From assembly GCF_013410405.1 (NCBI RefSeq), contig NZ_JACCFK010000001.1, positions 1,178,001 through 1,242,000 on the forward strand: a stretch of 64,000 nucleotides of DNA, read 5' to 3'. Within the stretch, counting starts at the first letter, position 1; every line of letters begins with the position of its first letter. The DNA is from Amycolatopsis endophytica. GTDB lineage: Bacteria; Actinomycetota; Actinomycetes; Mycobacteriales; Pseudonocardiaceae. Under the pieces are notes generated by a model. That model saw only the letters and a list, made by a program, of their open reading frames with translations, made no database searches and had not been told where the DNA came from. Positions 43,966-52,266 of this stretch are shown one piece after another. The position numbers and the translations under genes were made by a program.

Positions 43966-44273
43966 CGCCAGAGCGATGAGGGACCTGAGGCCCTAGGGCC
44001 AGGTCCAGCGAATCGACTTCCTGTTCCTTGAAAACTTCATTTACCCGGCCTAGCTCGGAGAAAAGCTAGGGGCGGACAGGTAGCTAAGCCGTAAGCGACC
44101 CGCCTAGTCCGTTGCCCATGATGCAAGAAACTGGGCGAAATTCGATTTTTCATCCTCTGACGGCGCCATATCTGCTGTTCAGGGGGGCATCGGGCGGGTG
44201 GCGCGACGCTTCACGAGTCGCGCCGCCGCCCGTTCCTAGGTGTCTTTGTCTTTTCTGACGAGAAAGAGTTGAT
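43966..44273 (+). other. Leader/promoter region of the AICE small-gene operon
   Basis: About 308 bp without a gene. A possible promoter TTGAAA-N17-TAGCTC starts at 44028. An inverted repeat CCTAGCT-N8-AGCTAGG spans 44049-44070. Before the first gene is GAAAGAG at a good spacing. Probably the main rightward promoter, controlled through the palindromes to its left. Confidence 0.45.
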
Positions 44274-44573
44274 ATGGATTCGAATGTGATCGAACGTCCC
44301 GTACTGGTGGCACTGCGGCTGTCGGAAGAGCGGGCGGCCGAGGGATATCTGACCGCGCGCCGGGAGATGGTGCGGCTGGCGTCGCGGGTCGCGTCGATTC
44401 GCCAGTTGGTGACGGAGCGGCCGATGCGGGCGGACTACCGGGCCGCGTTGCGGGATGCGCAGGCCGCGCATGGCGCGGCGGTGCAGCGCACCGGGCTGGC
44501 CTATCAGCGGTGGCATCGGGCTCAGTTGCGTTCCGACGCGCATTGGACCGACACCGCGGGCCGCGCCGCTTGA
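44274..44573 (+). CDS. AICE small protein, function unknown
   Basis: A 99-aa protein starting MDSNVIERPVLVALRLSEERA. It is Arg/Ala-rich and predicted mostly helical, without membrane segments or known motif. It is the first gene of the rightward small-gene operon, directly downstream of the operator region. Confidence 0.6.
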   Translation: MDSNVIERPVLVALRLSEERAAEGYLTARREMVRLASRVASIRQLVTERPMRADYRAALRDAQAAHGAAVQRTGLAYQRWHRAQLRSDAHWTDTAGRAA

Positions 44574-44650
44574 CCCGTCACGACCTGCCAGAGCGGTCAC
44601 CACTCACTACTGCCAGGCCGGGCCTGGTGATCACGACAACGAGGAGAGCA

Positions 44651-44992
44651 ATGGAGTTCGCACGAATCCCCAGCGTCACGGCCCGCCGAGCCCTGTTCCC
44701 GCTGATGGATGAGGACATTACGGCGATGCTGATCGCCGACGACGCCACCGCCGAAGCCGCTGAGCTGGACTCGCTGATCGCTGAGGAGCTGGGCCCCGAC
44801 TTCGCCGAGATCGATGCGTTAGTCGATCAGGCTGAGCGGGACTTCGCCGCTGCCGAGCAGGTGGAGTCCTTCCGGGTGTCGCGGGAGCTGACTGACCAGG
44901 TGCGGGCCCGTCGCGCGGCTCGCCGGGCGGCGCGGGAGTCGCTGCGGTCGCTGCCGGGTCGGTTCGACACGGCCGGTGAGGTGGCGGCGTGA
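44651..44992 (+). CDS. AICE small acidic/helical protein, function unknown
   Basis: A 113-aa protein from ATG 44651 with GAGGAGAG upstream. N-terminal ARIPSVTARRALFPLMDED, then a Glu/Asp/Ala-rich helix and an Arg-rich end (QVRARRAARRAARESLRSL). Charged helical composition suggests a nucleic-acid or protein partner; no family seen. Overlaps the next gene by GTGA. Confidence 0.6.
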   Translation: MEFARIPSVTARRALFPLMDEDITAMLIADDATAEAAELDSLIAEELGPDFAEIDALVDQAERDFAAAEQVESFRVSRELTDQVRARRAARRAARESLRSLPGRFDTAGEVAA

Positions 44993-45489
44993 TGCGGGCG
45001 ACCTCGGTTCGCGCGCTGGCGTTGTTCGGGGCGTTGCAGGCGACGTTTTCGGACGTGCACCCCTACTGCGATCAGATCGTTCAGTCCAGCGACGACGCGA
45101 TCAAGAAGGGCCTGCCGGGGCGGGAGGGCGCCAAGCATTGTGCCCGGCACGTCGCCACCTACACCGCCGGGCAGGCGGTGGCCACGTTCGCGGTAACCGC
45201 GGCGCTGGGCTACCGGCTGCCGCTGCGGGCACTGGCCGCGGGCACGGCGGTGAATGCGGTCACGCACTACGTGATCGACCGGCGGGAGCCGTTCAAGCGG
45301 TTCTTGCGCTCCCGGTTCATCGGGAAGGGCGGCTACCTCGCCCACGCCACCGTCCAGCGCCGCGAGGGCGTGGTTGATGAGGGCGGCCCCGGCACGGCGC
45401 TGATGGAAATGGACCAGGCCACACACCGCCTCATCGGCGTGGCCGCCTCGCTACTCACGACCTACCTGGCCATCCGCAGCCAGGACTGA
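44989..45489 (+). CDS. AICE putative membrane protein, function unknown
   Basis: A 166-aa protein from GTG 44989 (ATG 44992 possible). Hydrophobic segments: YTAGQAVATFAVTAALGYRLPLRALAAGTAVNAVTHYVID, and LIGVAASLLTTYLAI near the end. The His-rich pattern HCARHVATYTAG and THYVIDRRE with conserved-looking His residues resembles DUF3307-like small membrane proteins, but I cannot confirm the family. Overlaps the upstream gene. Confidence 0.6.
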   Translation: MMRATSVRALALFGALQATFSDVHPYCDQIVQSSDDAIKKGLPGREGAKHCARHVATYTAGQAVATFAVTAALGYRLPLRALAAGTAVNAVTHYVIDRREPFKRFLRSRFIGKGGYLAHATVQRREGVVDEGGPGTALMEMDQATHRLIGVAASLLTTYLAIRSQD

Positions 45490-45510
45490 CCACGGAAAGA
45501 GAACACATCG

Positions 45511-45735
45511 ATGGACGCCAGAGACATCGCGGCGCGACTGCGCAGCACGGCCACTGAACAGGAGGGAGCCCGCTACCTCGCGGCGCTGGGGCTGGATCGG
45601 GAGGCGCTGCTGGCGGTGGCTGCCGCGCTGCGGCTGACCCGGGTGCAGCGCCTGAGTACCCGCAAGCTCACCGAGCGGATTTTGCAGCAGGCGATCGGGG
45701 CGCGCCGCAAGTTCGAGGGGCTGCGCACCTGGTGA
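45511..45735 (+). CDS. AICE small protein, function unknown
   Basis: A 74-aa helical protein starting [20 protein letters not shown], Leu/Ala/Arg rich, with no membrane segment. GAAAGAG lies upstream of the ATG. Part of the small-gene operon. No family recognised. Confidence 0.55.
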   Translation: MDARDIAARLRSTATEQEGARYLAALGLDREALLAVAAALRLTRVQRLSTRKLTERILQQAIGARRKFEGLRTW

Positions 45736-45819
45736 GCGCACGCCCCGCCGTGAGCGGCCCGCCGCTCACCTTCCACACCCCCTCATTCCCCGCAATCCAG
45801 GACTGATCAGGAGAAACGC

Positions 45820-45978
45820 ATGTTCGGCAAGAACAACCGCAAGCCCGGCAGGGAGATCGAGCACTCCCGGGTGCTGGAACTGACCGGCCGCTGCGCCGGA
45901 TGCGGCAAGCGCACCAGCCGTAAGGCCAACTGCTGCGGCAAGCCCGCTTGCTCCCGCCGCATCGCCTCCCAGCTCTAA
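45820..45978 (+). CDS. AICE small cysteine-rich (zinc-ribbon-like) protein
   Basis: A 52-aa protein not long enough for ordinary gene finders: MFGKNNRKPGREIEHSRVLE, then LTGRCAGCGKRTSRKANCCGKPACSRRIASQL. CxxC plus CC and a further C suggest metal binding. ATG 45820 follows CAGGAGAAACGC, a good ribosome site. Lies in a 340-bp gap between neighbours. Confidence 0.65.
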   Translation: MFGKNNRKPGREIEHSRVLELTGRCAGCGKRTSRKANCCGKPACSRRIASQL

Positions 45979-46078
45979 CCCCCTCGACCACCGTCCTGAA
46001 AGGACCGACGTAGCGATGGCGAGCCGGTCGTGCTCTACGTCCGCCGCTGGCTCCCACCGCAGACAGGAGAAAACTACT

Positions 46079-46309
46079 GTGGGCTTCCACCTTCAGATCG
46101 GCAGCGTGTCCGGACCGGTCGTGGTCAACGGCCGGATCTATTACTCCCGCAACGGGGTCTCGGTCAACGGCAGCACCGTCACCGACGCCGTCACCGGTCG
46201 CCGGTTGTCCGGCCGCCCGATCCCGTACCCCGAACGCGGCTCGAACATGGTCTGCCGCGGCGAGCAGGTGTGGGTCAACGGTGTGCGCATCGACCCCGAG
46301 GAGGGCTGA
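46079..46309 (+). CDS. AICE small protein, function unknown
   Basis: A 76-aa protein from GTG 46079 (preceded by CAGGAGAAA). It is beta-rich (VVVNGRIYYSRNGVSVNGSTVTDAVTGRRLSGRPIPYPERGS) and carries repeated VNG motifs; a secreted or extracytoplasmic role is possible but there is no signal peptide. Overlaps the next start by 1 bp. Confidence 0.6.
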   Translation: MGFHLQIGSVSGPVVVNGRIYYSRNGVSVNGSTVTDAVTGRRLSGRPIPYPERGSNMVCRGEQVWVNGVRIDPEEG

Positions 46310-46482
46310 TGCCGCCGCGCTACCGGCCGCCGCGCACCGCCCGCCGCCCGGTGCCGATCACCGACGCCGAATACGAGCTGCTGTGCGCGTGCCGCTGCCC
46401 GCGGATGCGCGGCACGCACCTGGCCGGCCACTGCCGGACCGAAGCGTCCGGCAACGACCGGACGGAAAGGGCGGATCGCTGA
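46309..46482 (+). CDS. AICE small Cys/His-containing protein, function unknown
   Basis: A 57-aa basic protein, MPPRYRPPRTARRPVPITDA with YELLCACRCPRMRGTHLAGHCRTE containing three Cys and two His that could bind zinc. TGATG overlap with the upstream gene; its own stop overlaps the next. Short but strongly embedded in the overlap chain. Confidence 0.55.
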   Translation: MPPRYRPPRTARRPVPITDAEYELLCACRCPRMRGTHLAGHCRTEASGNDRTERADR

Positions 46483-46814
46483 TGCCCCGCCAGACCACCA
46501 CGCAGGACCCCGGCGCGGCCCGAACCGCCAAGCACGCGACCGCGCCGGGACTCCCCACCCAGCCCACACGAGACCAGAACAGGGAGGCCCCCATGGTGTC
46601 ACAGACGATCGTTCATCAGGCCGCACGGCGTACTGGCTACCGCTACGAGCTGCTGGTCGCGCCGGTGGAGATCATCGCGCGCCGTCACCGCGAGGGCCAG
46701 TCGGCCTCGCAGATCACCCGCTATATGCAGGCCCAGCTCGGCCCGGATCACCGCGCCGCGTCGCGGTCGTTCGTGCAGTGGGTCATCACCGCGGCCGGGG
46801 GTGGTTCCCGGTGA
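46482..46814 (+). CDS. AICE small protein, function unknown
   Basis: A 110-aa protein (start ATG 46482 overlaps the upstream stop; ATG 46593 with GGGAGG would give 73 aa and may be the true start). The C-terminal part, SQTIVHQAARRTGYRYELLVAPVEIIARRHREGQSASQITRYMQAQLG, looks like a helical DNA- or protein-binding segment. Overlaps the SsgA-like gene by GTGA. Confidence 0.55.
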   Translation: MPRQTTTQDPGAARTAKHATAPGLPTQPTRDQNREAPMVSQTIVHQAARRTGYRYELLVAPVEIIARRHREGQSASQITRYMQAQLGPDHRAASRSFVQWVITAAGGGSR

Positions 46815-47254
46815 CCCCGCACCGCGTGATGGTGCCGGTGTGGGCCGAACTGCTGGACACCTCGGGTGAGGTGATCGAGCTGGCCCCGCTCAAGGTCGTG
46901 GTTCGTTACCGCGCCGACGACCCGTACGCGGTCGGTCTGGACTTCGAGGTCGGCTCGGATGTGTGGGTGTGCTGGCTGCTGGCCCGTGACCTGCTCGCGG
47001 CGGGCCTGGCCCTCACACCGAGGAGCGAGAACGAAGTCGGCGACGGGGACGTGGTGATCCGCCCGGACCGGGACCTGCCGTGGCGGGTGTGGATCGAGCT
47101 GTCCTCGCCGTCGGGGACCGGCTGCTACGCGTTCAAGCGGGACACCCTCGCCGAGATCCTGGCCACGACCGAGGCCCTGGTGCCGCGGGGCAGCGAGTCC
47201 GGCCGCATCGACTGGGACCACGAGATCGCGGTGCTGGGTGGTGAGGCGGCATGA
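46811..47254 (+). CDS. SsgA-like (SALP) sporulation/cell-division regulator
   Basis: A 147-aa protein from GTG 46811. It matches the SsgA/SsgB pattern: VVVRYRADDPYAVGLDFEV, WVCWLLARDLLAAGL, GDGDVVIRPD, WIELSSPSGTGCYAFKRDTLAEILATTEALVPRGSES. SALPs guide FtsZ and septum formation in actinomycetes, usually from chromosomal genes. On an AICE it could modulate host septation or conjugation in hyphae. Embedded in the small-gene train with overlaps at both ends. Confidence 0.88.
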   Translation: MTPHRVMVPVWAELLDTSGEVIELAPLKVVVRYRADDPYAVGLDFEVGSDVWVCWLLARDLLAAGLALTPRSENEVGDGDVVIRPDRDLPWRVWIELSSPSGTGCYAFKRDTLAEILATTEALVPRGSESGRIDWDHEIAVLGGEAA

Positions 47255-47514
47255 GCGCCCGCATCACTATCGGCACCACCCCCGCGCGGCTGAAAACCCT
47301 GGCCATCCGCCGCTTCGAGACGACCACCGGTCGGCGGTGGCGTGAGGCCACTGAGACGCAGAAACGGACGTGGCTGGCCGACACGGAGCCGGTGGTGCGT
47401 GCCGAAGAAGGCATCGCCACGGACGCGGTGTGGCGGGGCGGGGCGTGGCAGCCCGCCGGTCAGGCCGATCTGTTCTCCCTGGCCGGTCCCGACGAGACGG
47501 AGGTGCCCTCATGA
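47251..47514 (+). CDS. AICE small protein, function unknown
   Basis: An 87-aa protein beginning MSARITIGTTPARLKTLAIRR; soluble, mixed composition with several Thr/Trp. ATGA overlaps both neighbours. No family recognised. Confidence 0.55.
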   Translation: MSARITIGTTPARLKTLAIRRFETTTGRRWREATETQKRTWLADTEPVVRAEEGIATDAVWRGGAWQPAGQADLFSLAGPDETEVPS

Positions 47515-47687
47515 GCAAGACGAGGTTCGCGTTGCCCCAGCGCAGCAAGCTGCGGAAGGTGTTCTAGCTGGCCCTGGCCGTGCTCGCGGTGGTGTGGATC
47601 GTGCGCAACCCGCACCAGGTCCGCGACGGCCTGGACCAGCTCGTGCACGCCCTGTCCGTGGTGTTCTCGGGCTGGGGTGAGCGGTGA
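47511..47687 (+). pseudogene. Small membrane protein gene interrupted by an in-frame TAG
   Basis: ATG 47511 overlaps the preceding stop; the frame MSKTRFALPQRSKLRKVF ends at TAG (47565-47567), yet continues in frame with LALAVLAVVWIVRNPHQVRD and LDQLVHALSVVFSGWGER to a stop at 47685-47687 that overlaps the next start. The full frame resembles the intact 67-aa protein at 43282-43485 (helix then NP/D-rich tail). So either a nonsense mutation or suppressed stop. No other domain. Confidence 0.7.
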
Positions 47688-47920
47688 TGACGGATCCGAG
47701 GAGCTGGGCGTTGCGCGTGCTCACTGACGCCGAGTACGCGGTGACGCAATGGACGTCTGTCGTCCGGGAGGGCGCCGAAGGGCGGGTCGGCAGCATGGAG
47801 GCCGAGGCCGTCATCACTGACGAGATCTACTGCCAGGCGCTGGAACTCTCCGATCTGGTGCACCGGGCCGCCGCGGCGTTTCGGGCCCGGGCCGAGCAGA
47901 TCGAGCGGGGTGGCCGGTGA
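47684..47920 (+). CDS. AICE small protein, function unknown
   Basis: A 78-aa helical protein (GTG 47684, or ATG 47687), MTDPRSWALRVLTDAEYAVT..., Ala/Glu rich. Overlaps upstream and downstream genes; no family recognised. Confidence 0.55.
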   Translation: MMTDPRSWALRVLTDAEYAVTQWTSVVREGAEGRVGSMEAEAVITDEIYCQALELSDLVHRAAAAFRARAEQIERGGR

Positions 47921-48174
47921 TGTCGATGTTCGAGGTGTTGCGCACCTTCGGCACGAAGGCGCTGGTGAAGTTCGCCGCCGCGGTGGGGTTGTTCCTGGTG
48001 CTGCACCTGGTCCGGATCGTGCCGGTGCTGATCGCCACGGTGATCGAGGTGTCCATGCGCCGCTTGGACGCCTTCATTGTCGATCAGGCCAGCCGCGCCC
48101 CGTCCGGGCCGGTGAACCAGTTCTTCGCCCACCCCAACCCGACACGGGAGGAGGCCGTCCATGTCCGCACCTGA
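47917..48174 (+). CDS. AICE small membrane protein, function unknown
   Basis: An 85-aa protein with one strong hydrophobic helix (FAAAVGLFLVLHLVRIVPVLIATVI) and an acidic end containing FFAHPNPTREEA. Overlapping starts GTG 47917/ATG 47920. Membrane position suggests a spread or transfer accessory, by context only. Confidence 0.55.
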   Translation: MMSMFEVLRTFGTKALVKFAAAVGLFLVLHLVRIVPVLIATVIEVSMRRLDAFIVDQASRAPSGPVNQFFAHPNPTREEAVHVRT

Positions 48175-48466
48175 ACACCGCCCCACCGGCCACACCGGAC
48201 AGACCAGCGGCGGCGCGCCGGTGGTGTATCGGGCCGGTGAGGTGGTGGTGCACCAGCCCGTCACCCGCACCGCCCGGGCGGTGTCGTGGGCGGGCTACCA
48301 CCTTGGCGAGCTGGCCGGGCTGATCGTCCCGATCGGACTCGGCGCCGCGGTGTGGGAAGGCTTTTACGCCCTGTCCGTGCTCACCGCGCTGGGCTGGACC
48401 GCCCACGAGGTCAACGCCCGCCGCACCCGCCGGGGACCGTCCACGAAGGACGGTGGTCGGGCGTGA
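48161..48466 (+). CDS. AICE small membrane protein, function unknown
   Basis: A 101-aa protein with two hydrophobic stretches (LIVPIGLGAAVWEGFYALSVLTALGW) between polar ends. Part of the overlap chain. Possibly a spread-type protein accompanying the FtsK/TraB translocase; not demonstrated. Confidence 0.55.
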   Translation: MSAPEHRPTGHTGQTSGGAPVVYRAGEVVVHQPVTRTARAVSWAGYHLGELAGLIVPIGLGAAVWEGFYALSVLTALGWTAHEVNARRTRRGPSTKDGGRA

Positions 48467-48684
48467 GGGCGACGCGCATCGCGGAGGTAGCGCAGGCGTG
48501 GACGGTCGTGGTGGTCATCCCGACCGGGGAGATCGTGGCGGCCGGGAACTGGCCGGACCTGGCCGAGGCCCGCACCTGGGCACGCGCAACCAACCGGTCA
48601 CGTCTGGCGCGGGTGCGGGCGGTGGTGCCGCTGGTGTCGGCCAGCGGCTTGACAAGCGAGCTGGAAAGGGGTGTGTGGGGATGA
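48463..48684 (+). CDS. AICE small protein, function unknown
   Basis: A 73-aa protein from GTG 48463. A small beta-alpha pattern (AWTVVVVIPTGEIVAAGNWPDLAEARTWARAT) like a mini-domain, without catalytic motif. Overlaps both neighbours (GTGA, ATGA). Confidence 0.5.
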   Translation: MRATRIAEVAQAWTVVVVIPTGEIVAAGNWPDLAEARTWARATNRSRLARVRAVVPLVSASGLTSELERGVWG

Positions 48685-49820
48685 GCTGGCAGGACGAGCG
48701 GCGCGCGAACCGGCGCGCGGAGGCGCTGATCCGGCGCGAGGACGCCGCCGCGGCAGCGCAGGTCCGCATCGCCGAGCGGCAAGCCGCTGCCCAGATCCAG
48801 CGGGCGGAGGAGCAGGCCCGGGCCAAGGCCCGCGAGGAAGCCGCCGACAAGCGCCGCGCCCGGTGGCGCTCGGCGTGGTCGGGGCTGCGGGCGTGGCTGG
48901 GCGGGCATGTGGTGGAGCTGCTGATCTATCCGATCGCGTTGCTGTCCTTCGCCCTGGCCGCCCCGTCGATGGCCGCCTACGGCACCGCGGTCTATGGCTC
49001 CGCGCTGGGGGCGTTGCTGCCGGGGATCACCGAGCTGGGCATGTGGGCGTTCGCGGTCGCGGTCGTGATCGCGCGGCGCCGTCACCCGGACCGGTCGGTG
49101 TGGGGGTTGGTGGCCGGGGTGCTGGTGTTCGGCGCGGTGGCGTTCGGCATCAACTTCACCCACGGCCTCACCGTCGCCTGGGACCACGGCGTGGTGATGG
49201 GCATCGGGTCGATCGCCGGGGTGGTGGCCCACCAGCTCACCCTCGCCGGGCCGCCCCGTACCCGCGCCGAGCGGCGGGCGGCGCGGATCGAGCGTGCCGC
49301 CGCCCGCAAGATCGCCCGCGTCCGCACCGCCGCCGTGCGGGCGGCGGTCGCCGAGATCGACCCCGACGGCACCGCCCGGCTCGTGTTCGTCCCGGGCCGC
49401 TACACCCTGACCCGCCGCGGCTTGACCACCGCGACGGTGCCCGGGCTACCGGTCGCCGAGACCGGCGACTGGGACCGGGCGTTGGCCGATCTGCTCGCCA
49501 CCGACGCCGCGGCCACCGACGCCGCGGCGGCGGGGGAGATCGAGCCGGACCCCACGCCGCGGGACTCGATCGAGGGCGGCGCGATCGCCACCGCCGACCG
49601 AGCCGGTGAACAGCAAAAATCGAGCCGCCGCGGCCCGAAGATCGGGGGCCGCCCAGCCCGGACGATCGGCCAGTTGCGCACCGAACTGGAGAAGTTGATG
49701 CGGGCCCGGCCGGGCTCGATCGATCCCACGAAGGCCGAGCAGATCCGCAAGGCGCTGCGCTGCTCACCCAAGTCCGCGCGCGAGTTGCGCGAGCACTACC
49801 GGAAGGGACACCAGGACTGA
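48681..49820 (+). CDS. DUF2637/SpdB-type spread membrane protein
   Basis: A 379-aa protein. A basic coiled helix (ERRANRRAEALIRREDAAAAAQVRIAERQAAAQIQ) precedes four hydrophobic segments (about 75-200: LLIYPIALLSFALAAPSMAAY, ITELGMWAFAVAVVIA, LVAGVLVFGAVAFGINF, VMGIGSIAGVVAHQLTLA), then a cytoplasmic C-terminus. This layout matches DUF2637/SpdB spread proteins, which help intra-mycelial plasmid movement. Overlaps the TraB start by 1 bp. Confidence 0.75.
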   Translation: MSWQDERRANRRAEALIRREDAAAAAQVRIAERQAAAQIQRAEEQARAKAREEAADKRRARWRSAWSGLRAWLGGHVVELLIYPIALLSFALAAPSMAAYGTAVYGSALGALLPGITELGMWAFAVAVVIARRRHPDRSVWGLVAGVLVFGAVAFGINFTHGLTVAWDHGVVMGIGSIAGVVAHQLTLAGPPRTRAERRAARIERAAARKIARVRTAAVRAAVAEIDPDGTARLVFVPGRYTLTRRGLTTATVPGLPVAETGDWDRALADLLATDAAATDAAAAGEIEPDPTPRDSIEGGAIATADRAGEQQKSSRRGPKIGGRPARTIGQLRTELEKLMRARPGSIDPTKAEQIRKALRCSPKSARELREHYRKGHQD

Positions 49821-52033
49821 TGAACCCGAACCCCGAGCCCGAGGCCGATCTCGCGCGGGTGCACTACCTGCCCACCACCCGCGCCGAGGCCGCCCCGGTA
49901 GAGGCGGACACCGAGGTGATCGAGGGCGAGATCGTCACCGACGCCGAGTACCGGGCCCGGCAGAAGGCCCTGGCGATCGAGCGGTACCGCGGCTACCGCC
50001 GCGACCTCGTCACCGTGGGGCGGGCCTCCCGGGCAGCGTTCGCCAGCGACCGGGGCAAAGCGTTCTGGAAAGCGACCGGTCGGCACCTGTTCGGCTACCC
50101 GATCGCCGGGGCCGGGGTGGTGGCCAAGCGGTGGCGCGACACCCACGGCGCGACCCGCTACGAGCGGCAGATGCAGCTCGCCGAGATGGAGGGCAACCAC
50201 GAGCGGCTGCTGGAGTGGGAGGCCCGCGACACGGCGGAGAAGCAGCGCCGCCACCAGCGGGTCATGGACTGGGCCGCCGCCCCGGGGCAGTGGCTCAAGG
50301 CCGGCGCGCTCGGCGTGGCCGGGGTGGCCGGGTTGCTGCTGGTCCTCGGGGTGATCCTCGCGGTCAGCTCCGGGCACCTGGCCGACGTCATCGGCCCGAT
50401 CAGTGCGGTGGTGGACGCGGTCGCGTTCGCGGTGTGGTTCCTGGTCACCTACGGCGTGTTCGTGCTGCTCGGCGGCACCGCGGCCGGGTGGTACTACCTG
50501 CACCACCAGGGCCGCACCCACGCCAACATGCCCGGCTGGCTGCGGGCGGCACCGGCGAGCTCCGGTGCTGGCCCGAAGGTCGAGGTGGACGAGTCGGTGA
50601 TCATGAACGCGCTGCGCAACCTCGGGCACCCGGCGCTGAACAAGAAACTCAAGGAGGGCTGGGGCACCAGCATCACCCCGACCTGGGTGCAGCCGCCGCT
50701 GCCGCTCGGGCACGGCTGGGAATTCGTGCTCCGCCTCCCGGCCGGGGTGCCCGCGACCAGCATCAACGCCCGCAAAACCGTGCTCGCCCACAACCTCGGG
50801 CGGCGCCCGGAAGAGGTGTGGGTCGAGGTCGATGACACCGACCCGATGGCGATGAAATCCCTGGTCCTGGACCCGGGGTCGCTGCGGGAGCCGGTGCCGG
50901 ACTATCCGCTGCTCGATGGCGGGCAGACCGACTTCTGGACCGGGTTCCCGGTCGGGATCGACGCCCGCTGGAACCAGGTGGACACCCCGGTGTTCGAACG
51001 CAACTTCGTGTGGGCCGGGATCATGGGCTCAGGCAAGTCCGAGCAGATCAACGACCTGCTCGCCGGGGCCGTGCTGGACCCGGCGGTGGACATCGACGTG
51101 TTCTGCTTCGCCGAGAACAACGACTACGAGTGGCTGCGCCCGATCGCCTCGACCATCTCCATGGGCGACACCGCCGAGAACGTCCAGGCGTGCATGGACC
51201 ACATCCACGACCTGCACGACTCCCTCGCCGAACGCGGCCGGTTGCTGCGGGAGTACGGCATCAACTCCGTGACCCGCGAGGCCGCGGAACGCGATGACCG
51301 ATTGCGGCCCCGCATCGTCATCATCGACGAGTGCCAGAGCTTCTTCCGGCAGGACAAGCCCGAGGACCGCCGTGAGCTGGTCAACCTGGTCGTCCGGTTC
51401 TTCTCCGCCGCCCGCAAGTACGGGATCGTGCTGGGATTCGCCACCCCGACCCCCTCCGACCAGTCCCTGCCGCGCGACCTGGTCGCCGTCACCACCAACA
51501 AGGCATGCCACGCCATCGGCGACAAGACCCGCAACAACGTCGTGCTCGGCGAGAAAGCCTACGAAAACGGGCTCTCCGCGCTGGAACTCAAGCCCGCGGT
51601 GAAAAAGGGCGGCAAGATCGTGGCCCTCAACGACGTGGGCACCTCCGTCACCGTCGGGTTCATGGACACCCCCGGTCTCCTGCGTGCCTTCCACCTCACC
51701 GGCGACCAGAAAGCCGCGCTCGCGGCCCGCGGTGTCGAACTGCGAGGCGGGCAGGTGCGCCGGGCCGCGATCGAGCAGCCGGTGCAGCGCGACCTGCTCG
51801 CCGACGTCGCCGCCGTGCTCCAGCCCGGAGAGGACAAGGCGCCCGCCACCGACGTCTGCTCCCGGCTGCGCACACTGGCCCCCGACCACCGCCCCTACGC
51901 CAGCCTCAAGGCCGAAGGGCTGCGGGACCAGCTCGCCCAGCACGGCTGCAAGGTCACCAAGGTCAGCGTCCTCATGGTGTTCACCGAACGTGTCCGTGAC
52001 GCGCTCGCCGCCCGCGAGGGAGGGAACACCTAA
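49820..52033 (+). CDS. FtsK/SpoIIIE-type conjugative DNA translocase (TraB/TraSA)
   Basis: A 737-aa ATPase. Two hydrophobic segments at about 160-215 anchor it; then a central domain, Walker A GIMGSGKSEQ (about 398-407), Walker B RIVIIDECQ (about 498) and a C-terminal winged-helix-like DNA-binding part. In actinomycete elements this single hexameric protein moves double-stranded DNA between mycelia. Downstream of the spread gene; a hairpin terminator follows at 52043-52079. Confidence 0.95.
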   Translation: MNPNPEPEADLARVHYLPTTRAEAAPVEADTEVIEGEIVTDAEYRARQKALAIERYRGYRRDLVTVGRASRAAFASDRGKAFWKATGRHLFGYPIAGAGVVAKRWRDTHGATRYERQMQLAEMEGNHERLLEWEARDTAEKQRRHQRVMDWAAAPGQWLKAGALGVAGVAGLLLVLGVILAVSSGHLADVIGPISAVVDAVAFAVWFLVTYGVFVLLGGTAAGWYYLHHQGRTHANMPGWLRAAPASSGAGPKVEVDESVIMNALRNLGHPALNKKLKEGWGTSITPTWVQPPLPLGHGWEFVLRLPAGVPATSINARKTVLAHNLGRRPEEVWVEVDDTDPMAMKSLVLDPGSLREPVPDYPLLDGGQTDFWTGFPVGIDARWNQVDTPVFERNFVWAGIMGSGKSEQINDLLAGAVLDPAVDIDVFCFAENNDYEWLRPIASTISMGDTAENVQACMDHIHDLHDSLAERGRLLREYGINSVTREAAERDDRLRPRIVIIDECQSFFRQDKPEDRRELVNLVVRFFSAARKYGIVLGFATPTPSDQSLPRDLVAVTTNKACHAIGDKTRNNVVLGEKAYENGLSALELKPAVKKGGKIVALNDVGTSVTVGFMDTPGLLRAFHLTGDQKAALAARGVELRGGQVRRAAIEQPVQRDLLADVAAVLQPGEDKAPATDVCSRLRTLAPDHRPYASLKAEGLRDQLAQHGCKVTKVSVLMVFTERVRDALAAREGGNT

Positions 52034-52042
52034 CCCCACCGC

Positions 52043-52079
52043 AAAACCCGCCCCCACACCGCATCCGGGGGCGGGTTTT
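52043..52079 (+). terminator. Hairpin terminator after the translocase gene
   Basis: Perfect 13-bp arms AAAACCCGCCCCC and GGGGGCGGGTTTT with an 11-nt loop, 9 bp after the stop. Followed by TTCCCT repeats (52077-52215) that could belong to the transfer locus. Confidence 0.85.
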
Positions 52080-52266
52080 CCCTCGCTCCCTCCGCTCCCT
52101 TCACCCCCATAACCGCAGATCAACCTAGGGAACCGGCACCAGGACGGCCCGAGGGGAATTTTCCCTGCCCACGCACCGATTCCCTCGCCCGCTCCCTGCC
52201 GGTTCCCTACCCCCGCACACCCACCAACGACTACACACAGTCACCACTGAGAGGACACCGCCTGCG

